A DNA stretch of 64,000 bases from the NCBI RefSeq assembly GCF_014904695.1, contig NZ_JACXXN010000005.1, positions 248,001 through 312,000 of the forward strand, given 5' to 3'. Positions within the stretch are counted from its first letter, which is position 1. Each line of letters starts with the position of its first letter. The notes below the pieces were generated by a model. The model was not told the origin of the DNA, did not search any database, and saw only the letters and a program-made list of their open reading frames with translations. Below are positions 1 through 8,135 of this stretch, piece by piece. This stretch comes from Nostoc sp. MG11 (GTDB taxonomy: Bacteria; Cyanobacteriota; Cyanobacteriia; Cyanobacteriales; Nostocaceae). The position numbers were made by a program, and so were the translations under genes.

Positions 1-186
1 CCGACTCAGTTGAGCCGAGTAGATCTGATGGAGCGGTATGCTATGAGTGATGGAGACTACAACAAGCTGGTATCCCAAGCTCAAGAGCAAGGTTGGGTAG
101 AACTAGATGGTATGCGGTGGCAAGTATCTGGTAAGAAGACTAAGGCGGTCTGGACAGTCTTAGAACCCCTGGAAGTTCCGGGATAA
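1..186 (+). CDS. C-terminal end of an unidentified protein (5' partial)
   Basis: An open frame runs from base 1 to a TAA at 184-186, giving the last 61 residues of a protein whose start lies outside the window. The piece is polar with several Trp (GWVELDGMRWQVSG, then KAVWTVLEPLEVPG at the end), compatible with the end of a small winged-helix or beta domain, but I recognise no family. It runs toward the amidase gene, which is on the other strand. Codon use looks like that of the neighbouring genes. Confidence 0.45.
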   Translation, partial: PTQLSRVDLMERYAMSDGDYNKLVSQAQEQGWVELDGMRWQVSGKKTKAVWTVLEPLEVPG

Positions 187-318
187 ACTTGAAGTTACCC
201 TTTTAGGCAAGGTAGGAAGCAGAAGTAACCAATGCCATCCAGAGCCTTCACGGGTTAGCTAAGGGTCTTCAAAAATGAGGAGGCTCGTTTTCAAGCCTAC
301 AATTATTTAATTTTTATT

Positions 319-345
319 AGTTGTTATTCTCAATTAATAACAACT
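319..345. repeat. Inverted repeat between convergent genes
   Basis: Perfect 10-bp arms (AGTTGTTATT and AATAACAACT) around a 7-base loop lie between the end of the partial + strand gene and the end of the amidase gene. The position suits a bidirectional terminator, but no clear T-tract follows on either strand, so a small repeat is equally possible. Confidence 0.4.
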
Positions 346-364
346 AATAACTAGTAACTAATCA

Positions 365-1306
365 CTAACCAATAAACTTCTGCCAAGTTATTGCGCCCAC
401 AATTCCATCAGCAACTAAACCATTTTGCTTTTGAAATTGCTTAATTGACGCTTCTGTTTGGGGGCCATATACACCATCTACTTCAATACCTAAACGGTGT
501 TGCAAGTATCTGACAACTGGGCCGCCAGCGTGGTTAGGTCTGACGATTCTTTTCGCTAAAATCAGATTTATTGCATTCCATGTAGTTTGATCAGCATTTC
601 CCGTTGATTGAATCCCGGCAATAATCTGAAATTTTTGTACAGCAGATTGTGTGCTGGGCCCAATTGAATTATCTTCTACTAATGTCTTACCATTTTTATC
701 AGTTATTTTTAGTCTATTTAAGGCTTTTTGCAGTCTGAGAACAGTGGTATCTGCATTCTGCTCATCATCTGGTACGGGATTAACAGGTGTACTTGGTACT
801 TGTCCAGTTAAGCCTTTGACGATCGCATTGGCCATTGCTTCGGCGTTAAAAAGATTCATATCTTTTGCCGAATCGATAAAGCAACCTTCTACTAGAATCG
901 CTGGCATATCTGTATTTCTCAGAACATACAAGTGGGAACCGCTCTTAACACCGCGATTAAAAAATCCCAACTTGATGATTTCATCTAATACGGGTTTAGC
1001 GATTTTCCTACCCCTCTCGCTAGTCGCAAATACTTCTGTGCCATTAGCTTGCCCGTTGAAAGCGTTAAAATGAATCGACACAAAAATGCCTACATTACTA
1101 GCATTAGCTCTAGCACATCTTTTTGAAAGAGAATCGCGTACGCTACCAGCACCATCTGGTTTACATGCTATTACTTCATGCCCTAAAGCTTTTAACTTTG
1201 CTATAACTCTATTGCCTACATCTAAAGTTAAATTATCTTCAACTTTGATTCCTCTAGCTCCTGTATCTGGTGGACAATTATGCCCGATATCAATTCCAAA
1301 TCTCAT
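365..1306 (-). CDS. N-acetylmuramoyl-L-alanine amidase with two peptidoglycan-binding domains
   Basis: Predicted to cut the bond between N-acetylmuramic acid and L-Ala in peptidoglycan. Residues 1-170 form an Amidase_3 zinc domain; visible ligands are H9 (DIGHN), E23 and H79 (SIHFNAF), with catalytic E140 (LVEG). Residues about 187-247 and 252-313 are two PG_binding_1 domains; the second has the typical DGVYGPQTEASIKQFQ core. The ATG at 1306 is preceded by AAGGAG, so the start is secure. There is no signal peptide although the substrate is outside the membrane, so the enzyme may leave by another route or act on lysis or on imported fragments. It stands alone; the next gene is divergent. Confidence 0.9.
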   Translation of the reverse strand: MRFGIDIGHNCPPDTGARGIKVEDNLTLDVGNRVIAKLKALGHEVIACKPDGAGSVRDSLSKRCARANASNVGIFVSIHFNAFNGQANGTEVFATSERGRKIAKPVLDEIIKLGFFNRGVKSGSHLYVLRNTDMPAILVEGCFIDSAKDMNLFNAEAMANAIVKGLTGQVPSTPVNPVPDDEQNADTTVLRLQKALNRLKITDKNGKTLVEDNSIGPSTQSAVQKFQIIAGIQSTGNADQTTWNAINLILAKRIVRPNHAGGPVVRYLQHRLGIEVDGVYGPQTEASIKQFQKQNGLVADGIVGAITWQKFIG

Positions 1307-1640
1307 TTTTTTCTCCTTAAGATATTGTCAGAATAGTTAAAACCTTTTTAGGCTCTTAATAAAAATTTCTATTAATCATTTTGTGGGAGTATTTTTTCGC
1401 AATTGGTAATAGGTAATTAGCGTATTGTATGACTCATTATTATTTTAATATATAAAATCTCAATATAAGTAAAACTAATTATTGGTTTTACTATGATAAA
1501 GTTTGATTTTTCAAGTAACTATTGTAACAGAAAAGCAAAATTAGCAATATTTATCAGCATTCTAAAGCATCTAATTATTTTTCTATAACTGGAAATGCAG
1601 CGATCGCAATTATTCTTCAGATAATAACTCTTCGTAAAAA
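1307..1640. other. AT-rich intergenic region, no gene seen
   Basis: About 330 bases of AT-rich DNA between the divergent amidase and bchH-like genes. I see no coding pattern, only one HIP1-like GCGATCGC near 1610. It ends where the first MITE-like element begins. Confidence 0.5.
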
Positions 1641-1767
1641 TAGGTAGGTATAATTAACATAAAATAAAATCCTAGTTCGTAGTGAGCGATTCATCGCTCA
1701 AAACAAGGATTATCAGGACTAAAGTCCCCATTACAAACTTTAATTTATTTACGCCTAGCTACCTATA
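1641..1767. mobile_element. MITE-like element, copy 1
   Basis: About 127 bp with ends TAGGTAGGTATAATTAA and, inverted, TATAGGTAGC. The inside carries the palindrome GAGCGAT-TC-ATCGCTC. The same plan (TAGGTAG-type ends, AT-rich flanks, GAGCGAT palindrome, CTACGAAC-type box) recurs at 47485-47615 and 55663-55793. It has no coding capacity, so it would depend on a transposase elsewhere. This copy is the most diverged of the three. Confidence 0.55.
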
Positions 1768-1847
1768 ATCAAAAAGGGTAACTAAGTACTGGGCAATATT
1801 TAATACGCAACTATCTAAATCACTGGGCTGGATACGAGAGGAGCCTG

Positions 1848-1925
1848 ATGAAAAGGAGCGGCTGGCCTGAATCTGTAGGTAGATATTTAACAATCAGCCT
1901 GAAAGCATGTTTAAAATCTAAGTGA
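1848..1925 (+). CDS. Possible 25-residue leader ORF before the Mg-chelatase H gene
   Basis: An ATG at 1848 follows AGGAG with a 4-base gap, and the frame (MKRSGWPESVGRYL...) ends at a TGA 24 bases before the downstream ATG at 1950. The downstream gene itself has only a weak Shine-Dalgarno, so translation of this leader could help or control its expression. It may instead be a chance ORF; no family is recognised and the peptide has no run of a single regulatory amino acid. Confidence 0.3.
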   Translation: MKRSGWPESVGRYLTISLKACLKSK

Positions 1926-1949
1926 AGAAATATTTCTTGGCTTACGGGC

Positions 1950-4900
1950 ATGAAACGCATCGTCTTGATTGCTGGATTTGAATCGTTCAACGCTGACTTG
2001 TACAGGAAAGCAGCTTTTTTGGCTAACTCTCGCTGTCTAGAGTTGGATATTCGGGTGTTTAGCGATCGCGATATTATCACTAAGCGCCTGGAGGTGGAAG
2101 CAGCACTTGATGGGGCTGATGTATTTTTCGGCAGCTTGCTATTTGATTATGATCAGGTTTTGTGGCTGCGCGATCGCATTCCCCAGATTCCCATCCGCCT
2201 CGTGTTCGAGTCAGCCTTGGAATTGATGAGTTTAACCAAGCTGGGTGCTTTTGCCATTGGCGATAAACCCAAAGGAATGCCCAAACCAGTTAAATTCATC
2301 CTCGACAAATTTAGCAACGGACGAGAAGAAGACAAACTTGCTGGTTATATCAGCTTCTTAAAAGTCGGCCCTAAACTCCTCAAATATGTACCAGTGCAAA
2401 AAGTCCAAGACTTACGCAACTGGCTAATTATTTATGGTTACTGGAATGCTGGCGGTTCAGAAAACGTAGCCTCATTATTCTGGACACTAGCAGAAAAATA
2501 CTTAGATTTAAAAGTCGGTGATATTCCCCCACCCATCGAAACCCCGAACATGGGATTACTCCATCCCGACTATCCAGGATTTTTTGAATCACCGCAAGTA
2601 TACCTAGAATGGTATCAAACCTCCTGTAGAGACGTTGCATGCAACGTCTCTACACAACCCGTCGTCGGCATCTTACTCTACCGCAAACACGTTATCACCA
2701 AACAACCTTATATTCCCCAAATGATTCGTCGTTTTGAGGAAGCTGGGTTAACTCCTTTACCCATCTTTATTAACGGTGTGGAAGGTCATGTAGCGGTAAG
2801 AGATTGGATGACAACCGATTACGAAATTCAACAACGGCAACTCGGTAATATTGAAACGCCTTCACTTTCTAATGAAGCAGTTAGAGTAGATGCTGTTGTT
2901 TCAACAATTGGCTTTCCTCTAGTGGGTGGCCCGGCTGGTTCAATGGAAGCAGGACGCCAGATAGAAGTAGCAAAGCGTATCCTCACCGCCAAGAATGTGC
3001 CTTACATAGTTGCTGCACCCCTGCTAATTCAAGATATTCACTCATGGACGCGCCAAGGTATTGGCGGATTGCAAAGTGTAGTGTTGTATGCTTTGCCAGA
3101 ATTGGATGGCGCAATTGACACTGTTCCCCTTGGCGGTTTAGTGGGTGAAAATATTTATCTGGTTCCTGAACGGGTACAGCGATTAATTGGTAGGGTCAAA
3201 AGCTGGGTTGCATTGCGGCAAAAACCTGTATCGGAACGTAAAATTGCGATTATTTTGTATGGGTTTCCTCCAGGTTACGGCGCTGTAGGCACAGCTGCAT
3301 TATTAAATGTCCCGCGCAGTCTCCTGAAATTTCTTCACGCACTCAAAGACCAAGGTTACACTGTCAGAGATTTGCCAGATGACGGAGAAGAGTTGATTCG
3401 CTGGGTAAAAGAGGCAGATGAATCACACCCAACCAGTGTAGAGACGTTGCATGCAACGTCTCTACCGAACAATAGCGTCAACGTCCGCACATTAGAAAAA
3501 TGGCTGGGATATCTGCAATCCTCCCGCATTGAAAAACAATGGAAATCTTTGACGGGAACAGGTATTAAAACTTATGGCAATGAATTCCAGATTGGCGGTG
3601 TGCAGTTAGGGAATGTGTGGATAGGTGTACAACCACCTTTGGGGATACAAGGCGACCCCATGCGCTTAATGTTTGAACGAGATTTAACCCCTCATCCTCA
3701 ATATGCAGCTTACTATAAATGGCTGCAAAATGAATTTCAAGCTGATGCTATAGTTCACTTTGGAATGCACGGCACAGTGGAATGGTTGCCTGGTTCTCCT
3801 TTGGGAAATACGGGTTATTCTTGGTCGGATATTTTGTTAGGAGATTTGCCTAATCTATATATATATGCGGCGAATAATCCTTCTGAGTCAATTTTGGCAA
3901 AACGTCGCGGTTATGGGGTGTTAATTTCGCATAATGTCCCGCCTTATGGTCGTGCTGGTTTGTATAAAGAATTGGTAGCGTTGCGGGATTTGATTTCGGA
4001 GTATCGAGAAGACCCACAAAAAAATTATGTCCTTAAGGAAGCGATTTGTAAAAAGATTGTAGATACTGGTTTGGATGCAGATTGTCCGTTTGAGGATGCT
4101 AAAAGGTTGGGTATTCCTTTTACTCCAGAAAATATTCGGATGTTTAGCGCTCATGCTTTTGATGATTATCTAGTGAAGTTATACGAATATTTGCAAGTGT
4201 TAGAAAATCGTCTGTTTTCTTCTGGGTTGCATACGTTGGGTGAAGCGCCGAATGAGGAAGATATGACGTCGTATTTGGAGGCTTATTTTGGAGACGAACC
4301 GCAGAGGCACGGTGAGACAGCGCTGCGGGAGGGTTTCCCTCCGCAGGCGACTGCGAACCCGAAGGGAGAACACGGAGAAGAGGAGGAAAGGCAAATTACA
4401 GATTTGTTGATGCAAACTACGGATGAATTAACTAATCTGTTGCGAGGATTGAATGGGGAGTTTATTCCTCCTGCACCAGGTGGTGATTTGTTGCGGGATG
4501 GGGCTGGGGTGTTGCCAACTGGTAGGAATATTCATGCTTTAGATCCTTATCGTATGCCTTCACCTGCGGCGTATGAACGGGGAAAAGAAATTGCTCAAAA
4601 AATTATTGCTCAGCATTTGGATGAACATGGGACATATCCCGAAACGGTGGCGGTGATGTTGTGGGGATTGGATGCGATTAAAACTAAGGGTGAATCTCTG
4701 GGTATTCTGTTGGAGTTGGCGGGGGCTGAACCTGTTAAGGAAGGAACTGGAAGAATTGTTCGTTATCAATTAAAACCGTTGGCGGAAGTTGGACATCCTC
4801 GCATTGATATATTGGGAAATTTATCAGGAATTTTCCGGGATAGTTTTGTAAATATCATTGAATTGTTGGATGATTTGTTTCAACGAGCAGCTGATGCTGA

Positions 4901-5696
4901 CGAACCAGAAGACCAGAATTTTATTAGAAAACATGCTTTGGCTTTAAAAGCACAAGGTGTGGAAAATGTATCGGCGAGATTGTTTTCTAACCCTGCTGGT
5001 GATTTTGGTTCTTTAGTAAATGATAGGGTGGTGGATGGTAACTGGGAATCTGGCGAGGAGTTAGGCAATACTTGGCAAAGTCGCAATGTGTTTAGCTATG
5101 GAAGACAAGATAAAGGTCAAGCTAGACCAGAGGTGTTGAATACTTTGTTAAAAACAAGCGATCGCATTGTTCAAGAAATCGATTCGGTAGAATACGGTTT
5201 AACCGATATTCAAGAATATTATGCTAATACGGGCGGTTTGAAAAAGGCAGCAGAAAAACAACGCGGTAAAAAAGTTACTACTAGTTTTGTAGAAAGTTTC
5301 TCGAAAGATACGACACCCCGGAATTTAGATGATTTACTCCGTATGGAGTATCGCACCAAGTTAGTAAATCCCAAATGGGCCCAAGCAATGGCGAATCAAG
5401 GTTCCGGTGGTGCGTTTGAAATTTCTCAACGGATGACGGCGTTGATTGGTTGGGCTGGTACTGCTGATTTTACCGATGATTGGGTATATGACCAAGCGGC
5501 TGATACTTATGCTTTAGATGCAGAGATGGCAGAGAAATTACGCAAGGCAAATCCTGAAGCTTTTCGCAATATTTTAGGGAGAATGTTAGAGGCGCATGGA
5601 CGAGGTTTCTGGCAAACTGATGCTGATAAGTTGGATAAGTTGCGCCAGTTGTATGAGTTGACAGATGAGGAACTTGAGGGTGTAATAATTAACTAA
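1950..5696 (+). CDS. bchH: Magnesium chelatase subunit H paralogue (BchH/ChlH-type)
   Basis: Large porphyrin-binding subunit of a class I chelatase (ChlH/BchH/CobN superfamily), which with ChlI and ChlD inserts Mg2+ into protoporphyrin IX. The N-terminus (MKRIVLIAGFESFNADLYRKA) fits the DUF3479-type domain, and the long CobN/Mg-chelatase body follows, including FGMHGTVEWLPG near residue 610 and DVWVYDQ-type sequence near the C-terminus. At 1248 residues it is shorter than housekeeping cyanobacterial ChlH (about 1330) and starts differently, so it is probably an accessory paralogue; the metal and substrate are inferred. Three stretches (residues about 226-235, 497-506 and 784-812) are encoded by dispersed repeats inserted without breaking the frame. 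No chlI or chlD gene is nearby. Confidence 0.85.
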   Translation: MKRIVLIAGFESFNADLYRKAAFLANSRCLELDIRVFSDRDIITKRLEVEAALDGADVFFGSLLFDYDQVLWLRDRIPQIPIRLVFESALELMSLTKLGAFAIGDKPKGMPKPVKFILDKFSNGREEDKLAGYISFLKVGPKLLKYVPVQKVQDLRNWLIIYGYWNAGGSENVASLFWTLAEKYLDLKVGDIPPPIETPNMGLLHPDYPGFFESPQVYLEWYQTSCRDVACNVSTQPVVGILLYRKHVITKQPYIPQMIRRFEEAGLTPLPIFINGVEGHVAVRDWMTTDYEIQQRQLGNIETPSLSNEAVRVDAVVSTIGFPLVGGPAGSMEAGRQIEVAKRILTAKNVPYIVAAPLLIQDIHSWTRQGIGGLQSVVLYALPELDGAIDTVPLGGLVGENIYLVPERVQRLIGRVKSWVALRQKPVSERKIAIILYGFPPGYGAVGTAALLNVPRSLLKFLHALKDQGYTVRDLPDDGEELIRWVKEADESHPTSVETLHATSLPNNSVNVRTLEKWLGYLQSSRIEKQWKSLTGTGIKTYGNEFQIGGVQLGNVWIGVQPPLGIQGDPMRLMFERDLTPHPQYAAYYKWLQNEFQADAIVHFGMHGTVEWLPGSPLGNTGYSWSDILLGDLPNLYIYAANNPSESILAKRRGYGVLISHNVPPYGRAGLYKELVALRDLISEYREDPQKNYVLKEAICKKIVDTGLDADCPFEDAKRLGIPFTPENIRMFSAHAFDDYLVKLYEYLQVLENRLFSSGLHTLGEAPNEEDMTSYLEAYFGDEPQRHGETALREGFPPQATANPKGEHGEEEERQITDLLMQTTDELTNLLRGLNGEFIPPAPGGDLLRDGAGVLPTGRNIHALDPYRMPSPAAYERGKEIAQKIIAQHLDEHGTYPETVAVMLWGLDAIKTKGESLGILLELAGAEPVKEGTGRIVRYQLKPLAEVGHPRIDILGNLSGIFRDSFVNIIELLDDLFQRAADADEPEDQNFIRKHALALKAQGVENVSARLFSNPAGDFGSLVNDRVVDGNWESGEELGNTWQSRNVFSYGRQDKGQARPEVLNTLLKTSDRIVQEIDSVEYGLTDIQEYYANTGGLKKAAEKQRGKKVTTSFVESFSKDTTPRNLDDLLRMEYRTKLVNPKWAQAMANQGSGGAFEISQRMTALIGWAGTADFTDDWVYDQAADTYALDAEMAEKLRKANPEAFRNILGRMLEAHGRGFWQTDADKLDKLRQLYELTDEELEGVIIN
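2626..2653. repeat. Perfect 28-bp palindrome inside the bchH-like gene, copy 1
   Basis: GTAGAGACGTTGCA is followed directly by its exact reverse complement, making a 28-bp perfect palindrome. It is read through as CRDVACNVS between conserved blocks of the protein. The same 28 bp occurs again at 3438. Confidence 0.9.
3438..3465. repeat. Perfect 28-bp palindrome inside the bchH-like gene, copy 2
   Basis: Identical in all 28 bases to the palindrome at 2626-2653 but read in a different frame (VETLHATSL), which shows that the protein tolerates the insert rather than uses it. It lies in a polar linker-like stretch. Confidence 0.9.
4300..4380. repeat. Hairpin-bearing repeat inserted in frame in the bchH-like gene
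   Basis: A GC-rich block holding the hairpin TGCGGGAGGG-TTT-CCCTCCGCA (4324-4345) interrupts an otherwise AT-rich gene and encodes a low-complexity stretch (HGETALREGFPPQATANPKG). The GAGGGAAACCCTCC-type core recurs at 43460-43500 between devC and devA, so it belongs to a dispersed family. Confidence 0.65.
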
Positions 5697-5862
5697 CCTT
5701 TTCAAGGATTATAAGGTAAGATAATTTTATTAAATAGGCAATAAAGTTAGAAGCCATGGCTACTAGTTTCACCCCTAGTTCTATTGCCTTCCATAACAAA
5801 ACCTACAAAAGTTTGTGCCAAGTTTATTTGATTGAGCAAATCTTTATCATTAGCCTTATAAA

Positions 5863-6192
5863 TTACTGAGGGTCGTCACAAACATAATCAGCGCGAACCC
5901 AACCACGTCCTCCTCTATGAGAGACATTCCACCACCAATAACCATCTTGACTATACTTACCCCCAGTTAAAACCACTACATCTCCATTAGGAATTTCTTT
6001 CACCTTCCGGAAGTTGCGACCGGGTCCATTACGCATAGAAAGGCGACCAGTACCGTCATTAGTACAAACTTGAGCATAAGATTGTGAACGAGATGCAACG
6101 CTGTCAGTGTTACCAAGTCCTGGGCCAACTTCTGCATTTACTGGTAGAGCAGCAGTTAGAATAAATACACCAGTCATGATAATTTTAAACAT
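5863..6192 (-). CDS. Small secreted SH3-domain protein
   Basis: 109 residues. Residues 1-20 form a clear signal peptide (MFKIIMTGVFILTAALPVNA) and residues about 45-105 an SH3-like (SH3b) domain (RLSMRNGPG, then GYWWWNVS and GRGWVRADYVC). Such domains bind cell-wall or peptide ligands in the periplasm. ATG at 6192 is preceded by AAGGAG at good distance. Two Cys in the mature part could form a disulfide. It lies 29 bases downstream of an L,D-transpeptidase in the same direction, so the two are probably co-transcribed and act on the cell wall. The exact ligand is unknown. Confidence 0.85.
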   Translation of the reverse strand: MFKIIMTGVFILTAALPVNAEVGPGLGNTDSVASRSQSYAQVCTNDGTGRLSMRNGPGRNFRKVKEIPNGDVVVLTGGKYSQDGYWWWNVSHRGGRGWVRADYVCDDPQ

Positions 6193-6221
6193 GTAATACT
6201 CCTTTTTTAATGAACGAATTA

Positions 6222-6968
6222 TTAAATGCGGACTTCGAGATATTGGGGCTGGTGAGTGCGAACATATTCCAATACTCGATTTAAATCCTGTTTATTAGTT
6301 AGTCCAATACATCCGGATGTCCCGTCCTCACCGTTGTTCTTTTCAAAAGACGGGTCATAGTGAATACCTAAAGCTGTGCGACCAGTCTGGAACAGCGGTT
6401 GTATGGGAAGGAAACGGTCACCAGCTTCTGGGATAGTGCCGCGAATATACGTTCTTGCAACTTTGTATTTTCCATTTGGTAAGGGTGCTTCCGTTCCAGA
6501 ACTATCACGGTCTCTATTTTGGGTATATCTTCGCCCAGAAACAGTGTTATACAAACCCTTCAATTCACCGTTAGCGTAGAGGCGAAGCTCATAAATTGGG
6601 TTATCTAGTGCATTGAGAACTCCCTTTGGCATTAGAGTCATGTAAGTATTTGACCTGATTGGTACAGTTGAAATTTTTTGAGATTGAAAGTTACCTTTGT
6701 TTGACTCGTCATTATCAACACTCCACGCCTTTTTGAAGGATGATTCTATAGATAAAGGATCGTTATTGTCTGCACCAGAATTAGAATTTATCAGAACATT
6801 AATCTCACTCCATTTGTTCTTACCTATTGTTAACTTTTCTGTGCTTTGCTTTATATTTCTGCTGGACTGTAGTGCAATTAATTTCTGCGGTGATTTGAAT
6901 TCAGCATTAGCAACACAGCCTATAAATACTACGCAACTGAAAAATATTAAGGCTAATCGAATCTGCAT
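6222..6968 (-). CDS. L,D-transpeptidase (YkuD family), exported
   Basis: 248 residues. An N-terminal hydrophobic segment (ALIFFSCVVFIGCVANA) is a signal peptide, possibly with a weak lipobox at C18. The catalytic YkuD domain occupies about 105-248, with H203 (GIHYDP) and the nucleophile C220 in TSGCIGL. These enzymes make 3-3 cross-links in peptidoglycan or attach proteins to it. Residues 30-100 are a polar, low-complexity stalk. It is the first gene of a likely two-gene unit with the SH3 protein, which fits a joint role in wall remodelling. Confidence 0.9.
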   Translation of the reverse strand: MQIRLALIFFSCVVFIGCVANAEFKSPQKLIALQSSRNIKQSTEKLTIGKNKWSEINVLINSNSGADNNDPLSIESSFKKAWSVDNDESNKGNFQSQKISTVPIRSNTYMTLMPKGVLNALDNPIYELRLYANGELKGLYNTVSGRRYTQNRDRDSSGTEAPLPNGKYKVARTYIRGTIPEAGDRFLPIQPLFQTGRTALGIHYDPSFEKNNGEDGTSGCIGLTNKQDLNRVLEYVRTHQPQYLEVRI

Positions 6969-6984
6969 TCAAACTTTTAATTTT

Positions 6985-7361
6985 TCTAATTTCTCCGACT
7001 TTAAACTTAATTTCCCTGGCTAGACATGGGAAATGACACGGATTTTTTTACTATGTGCTAATTACGTAAAAGTTAGTATCTTGGAGAAAGTTTTTATATT
7101 TCTCAACTTTAGATAACACAATGATAAATTTAGGTAATAGTAGCTAAGACAATTTTGGCAAATCTATAACAATAGGCTGAAAGCTAAGTTGTGACATAGC
7201 TGCAATCAGTCCTTATAAGGGTAGCTGCTATCAACTTGACCTTGCCAAAAGTGGTAGTGAGCCTTTCACTCGCTACTTTGAACCATTACAAATCAATTCA
7301 GTACTTAAAAATACTTATAACGAATAAAACTAAATGTTATAGCTTTCGCCTTTGCCATTGA
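6985..7361. other. Intergenic region, no gene seen
   Basis: About 375 AT-rich bases between the L,D-transpeptidase start and the broken doc gene. A weak inverted repeat (GTAGTGAG...CTCGCTAC, near 7253-7275) is the only structure noticed. Promoter elements for the transpeptidase must lie at its left end, but none stands out. Confidence 0.4.
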
Positions 7362-7484
7362 TTAGTAAATAGCAGAATCTAGTAAGCCTTCATCATGTAT
7401 ACCAAGTGAACCGCCATATTCACTTATAAGCTCACTATGTATACGTATAACATCTTCTTTTTTAACGAATTTAGGATTATGCAA
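7362..7484 (-). pseudogene. Truncated Doc (death-on-curing, Fic family) toxin
   Basis: The minus strand from a possible TTG start at 7484 encodes EDVIRIHSELISEYGGSLGIH and then DEGLLDSAIY before a TAA. This is the N-terminal third of Doc-type toxins: the EDVLxIHxxLIxxYGGSxGIRDxGLLxSA signature is unmistakable. The Fic motif HPFxDGNKR and the rest of the domain are missing; after the stop only short unrelated codons follow. The frame overlaps the end of the upstream coiled-coil gene by 8 bases, as in a translationally coupled pair. Confidence 0.7.
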
Positions 7485-8097
7485 GTTTTCTATACACCTG
7501 ATCCCATTTTTTCGTAGATGCCAAAGAAGTTAGCACAGTTTCCGATTCTTGAGGGGTGATATCTTCTAATTCCAGGGCATCAATTTCTTTTTCAGATAAT
7601 GCGTTGATTCGTAAACTAGCTCTAATTAGTGATTGTATTTGATGTTTGAGAGATTCTATAAAAACGTATATTTCGTCCTTTTGGGAACTTTGAAAGTTAG
7701 CTTCACTCTTGAGTTGTCTATATACATCTACAAAACCTAAAGTCAGTTCTTTGAAGATTTGTCTACCATCTTTATTCAAAAAAAAGTACCAGTACTCATC
7801 TACAATCTCTTTGAGCGTAAAATTGCATCTAACACTAAGCAAAACTGCTAATTCACCTTGCTTTACTTTTTCATTCAAACCCTCTCTAAGCTTAGTAAAC
7901 CTATTCAGCTTGTGCTGAAGCTTTATTATTTCCTCTCTAAGCTGATTAAGAGATATTTGTCTACTATTTACCAACTCAATTATCTCCGCCATTGCTTCAT
8001 CTTGAGAGTCGGCATCATTCAAGCATCCCTCAAGTATTTCTAACCGCTCTTGAATGCTGGCAATTGTTTCTTGTGGGAGTATGAAGCTGTGTACCAT
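7477..8097 (-). CDS. Coiled-coil protein of unknown function
   Basis: 206 residues, not recognised. Heptad-like patterns run through residues about 10-80 (IQERLEILEGCL, then LREEIIKLQHKLNRF) and again around 140-165; there is no signal peptide or membrane segment. The middle (EYWYFFLNKDGRQIFKEL) is aromatic. Its stop overlaps the start of a truncated Doc toxin by 8 bases, so the two once formed an operon, and this protein could be an unusual antitoxin or simply a neighbour. ATG at 8097 has no strong Shine-Dalgarno. It lies 38 bases downstream of the CCA enzyme gene in the same direction. Confidence 0.6.
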   Translation of the reverse strand: MVHSFILPQETIASIQERLEILEGCLNDADSQDEAMAEIIELVNSRQISLNQLREEIIKLQHKLNRFTKLREGLNEKVKQGELAVLLSVRCNFTLKEIVDEYWYFFLNKDGRQIFKELTLGFVDVYRQLKSEANFQSSQKDEIYVFIESLKHQIQSLIRASLRINALSEKEIDALELEDITPQESETVLTSLASTKKWDQVYRKLA

Positions 8098-8135
8098 CTT
8101 TTATGTACCTGGTGAGTTATGCGCTTCCCCTAAAA

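Noticed and set aside
1768-1949. Possible cobalamin riboswitch ahead of the chelatase gene
   Set aside because: The conserved B12-box core (GCCACTG type) and the usual helices are not seen.
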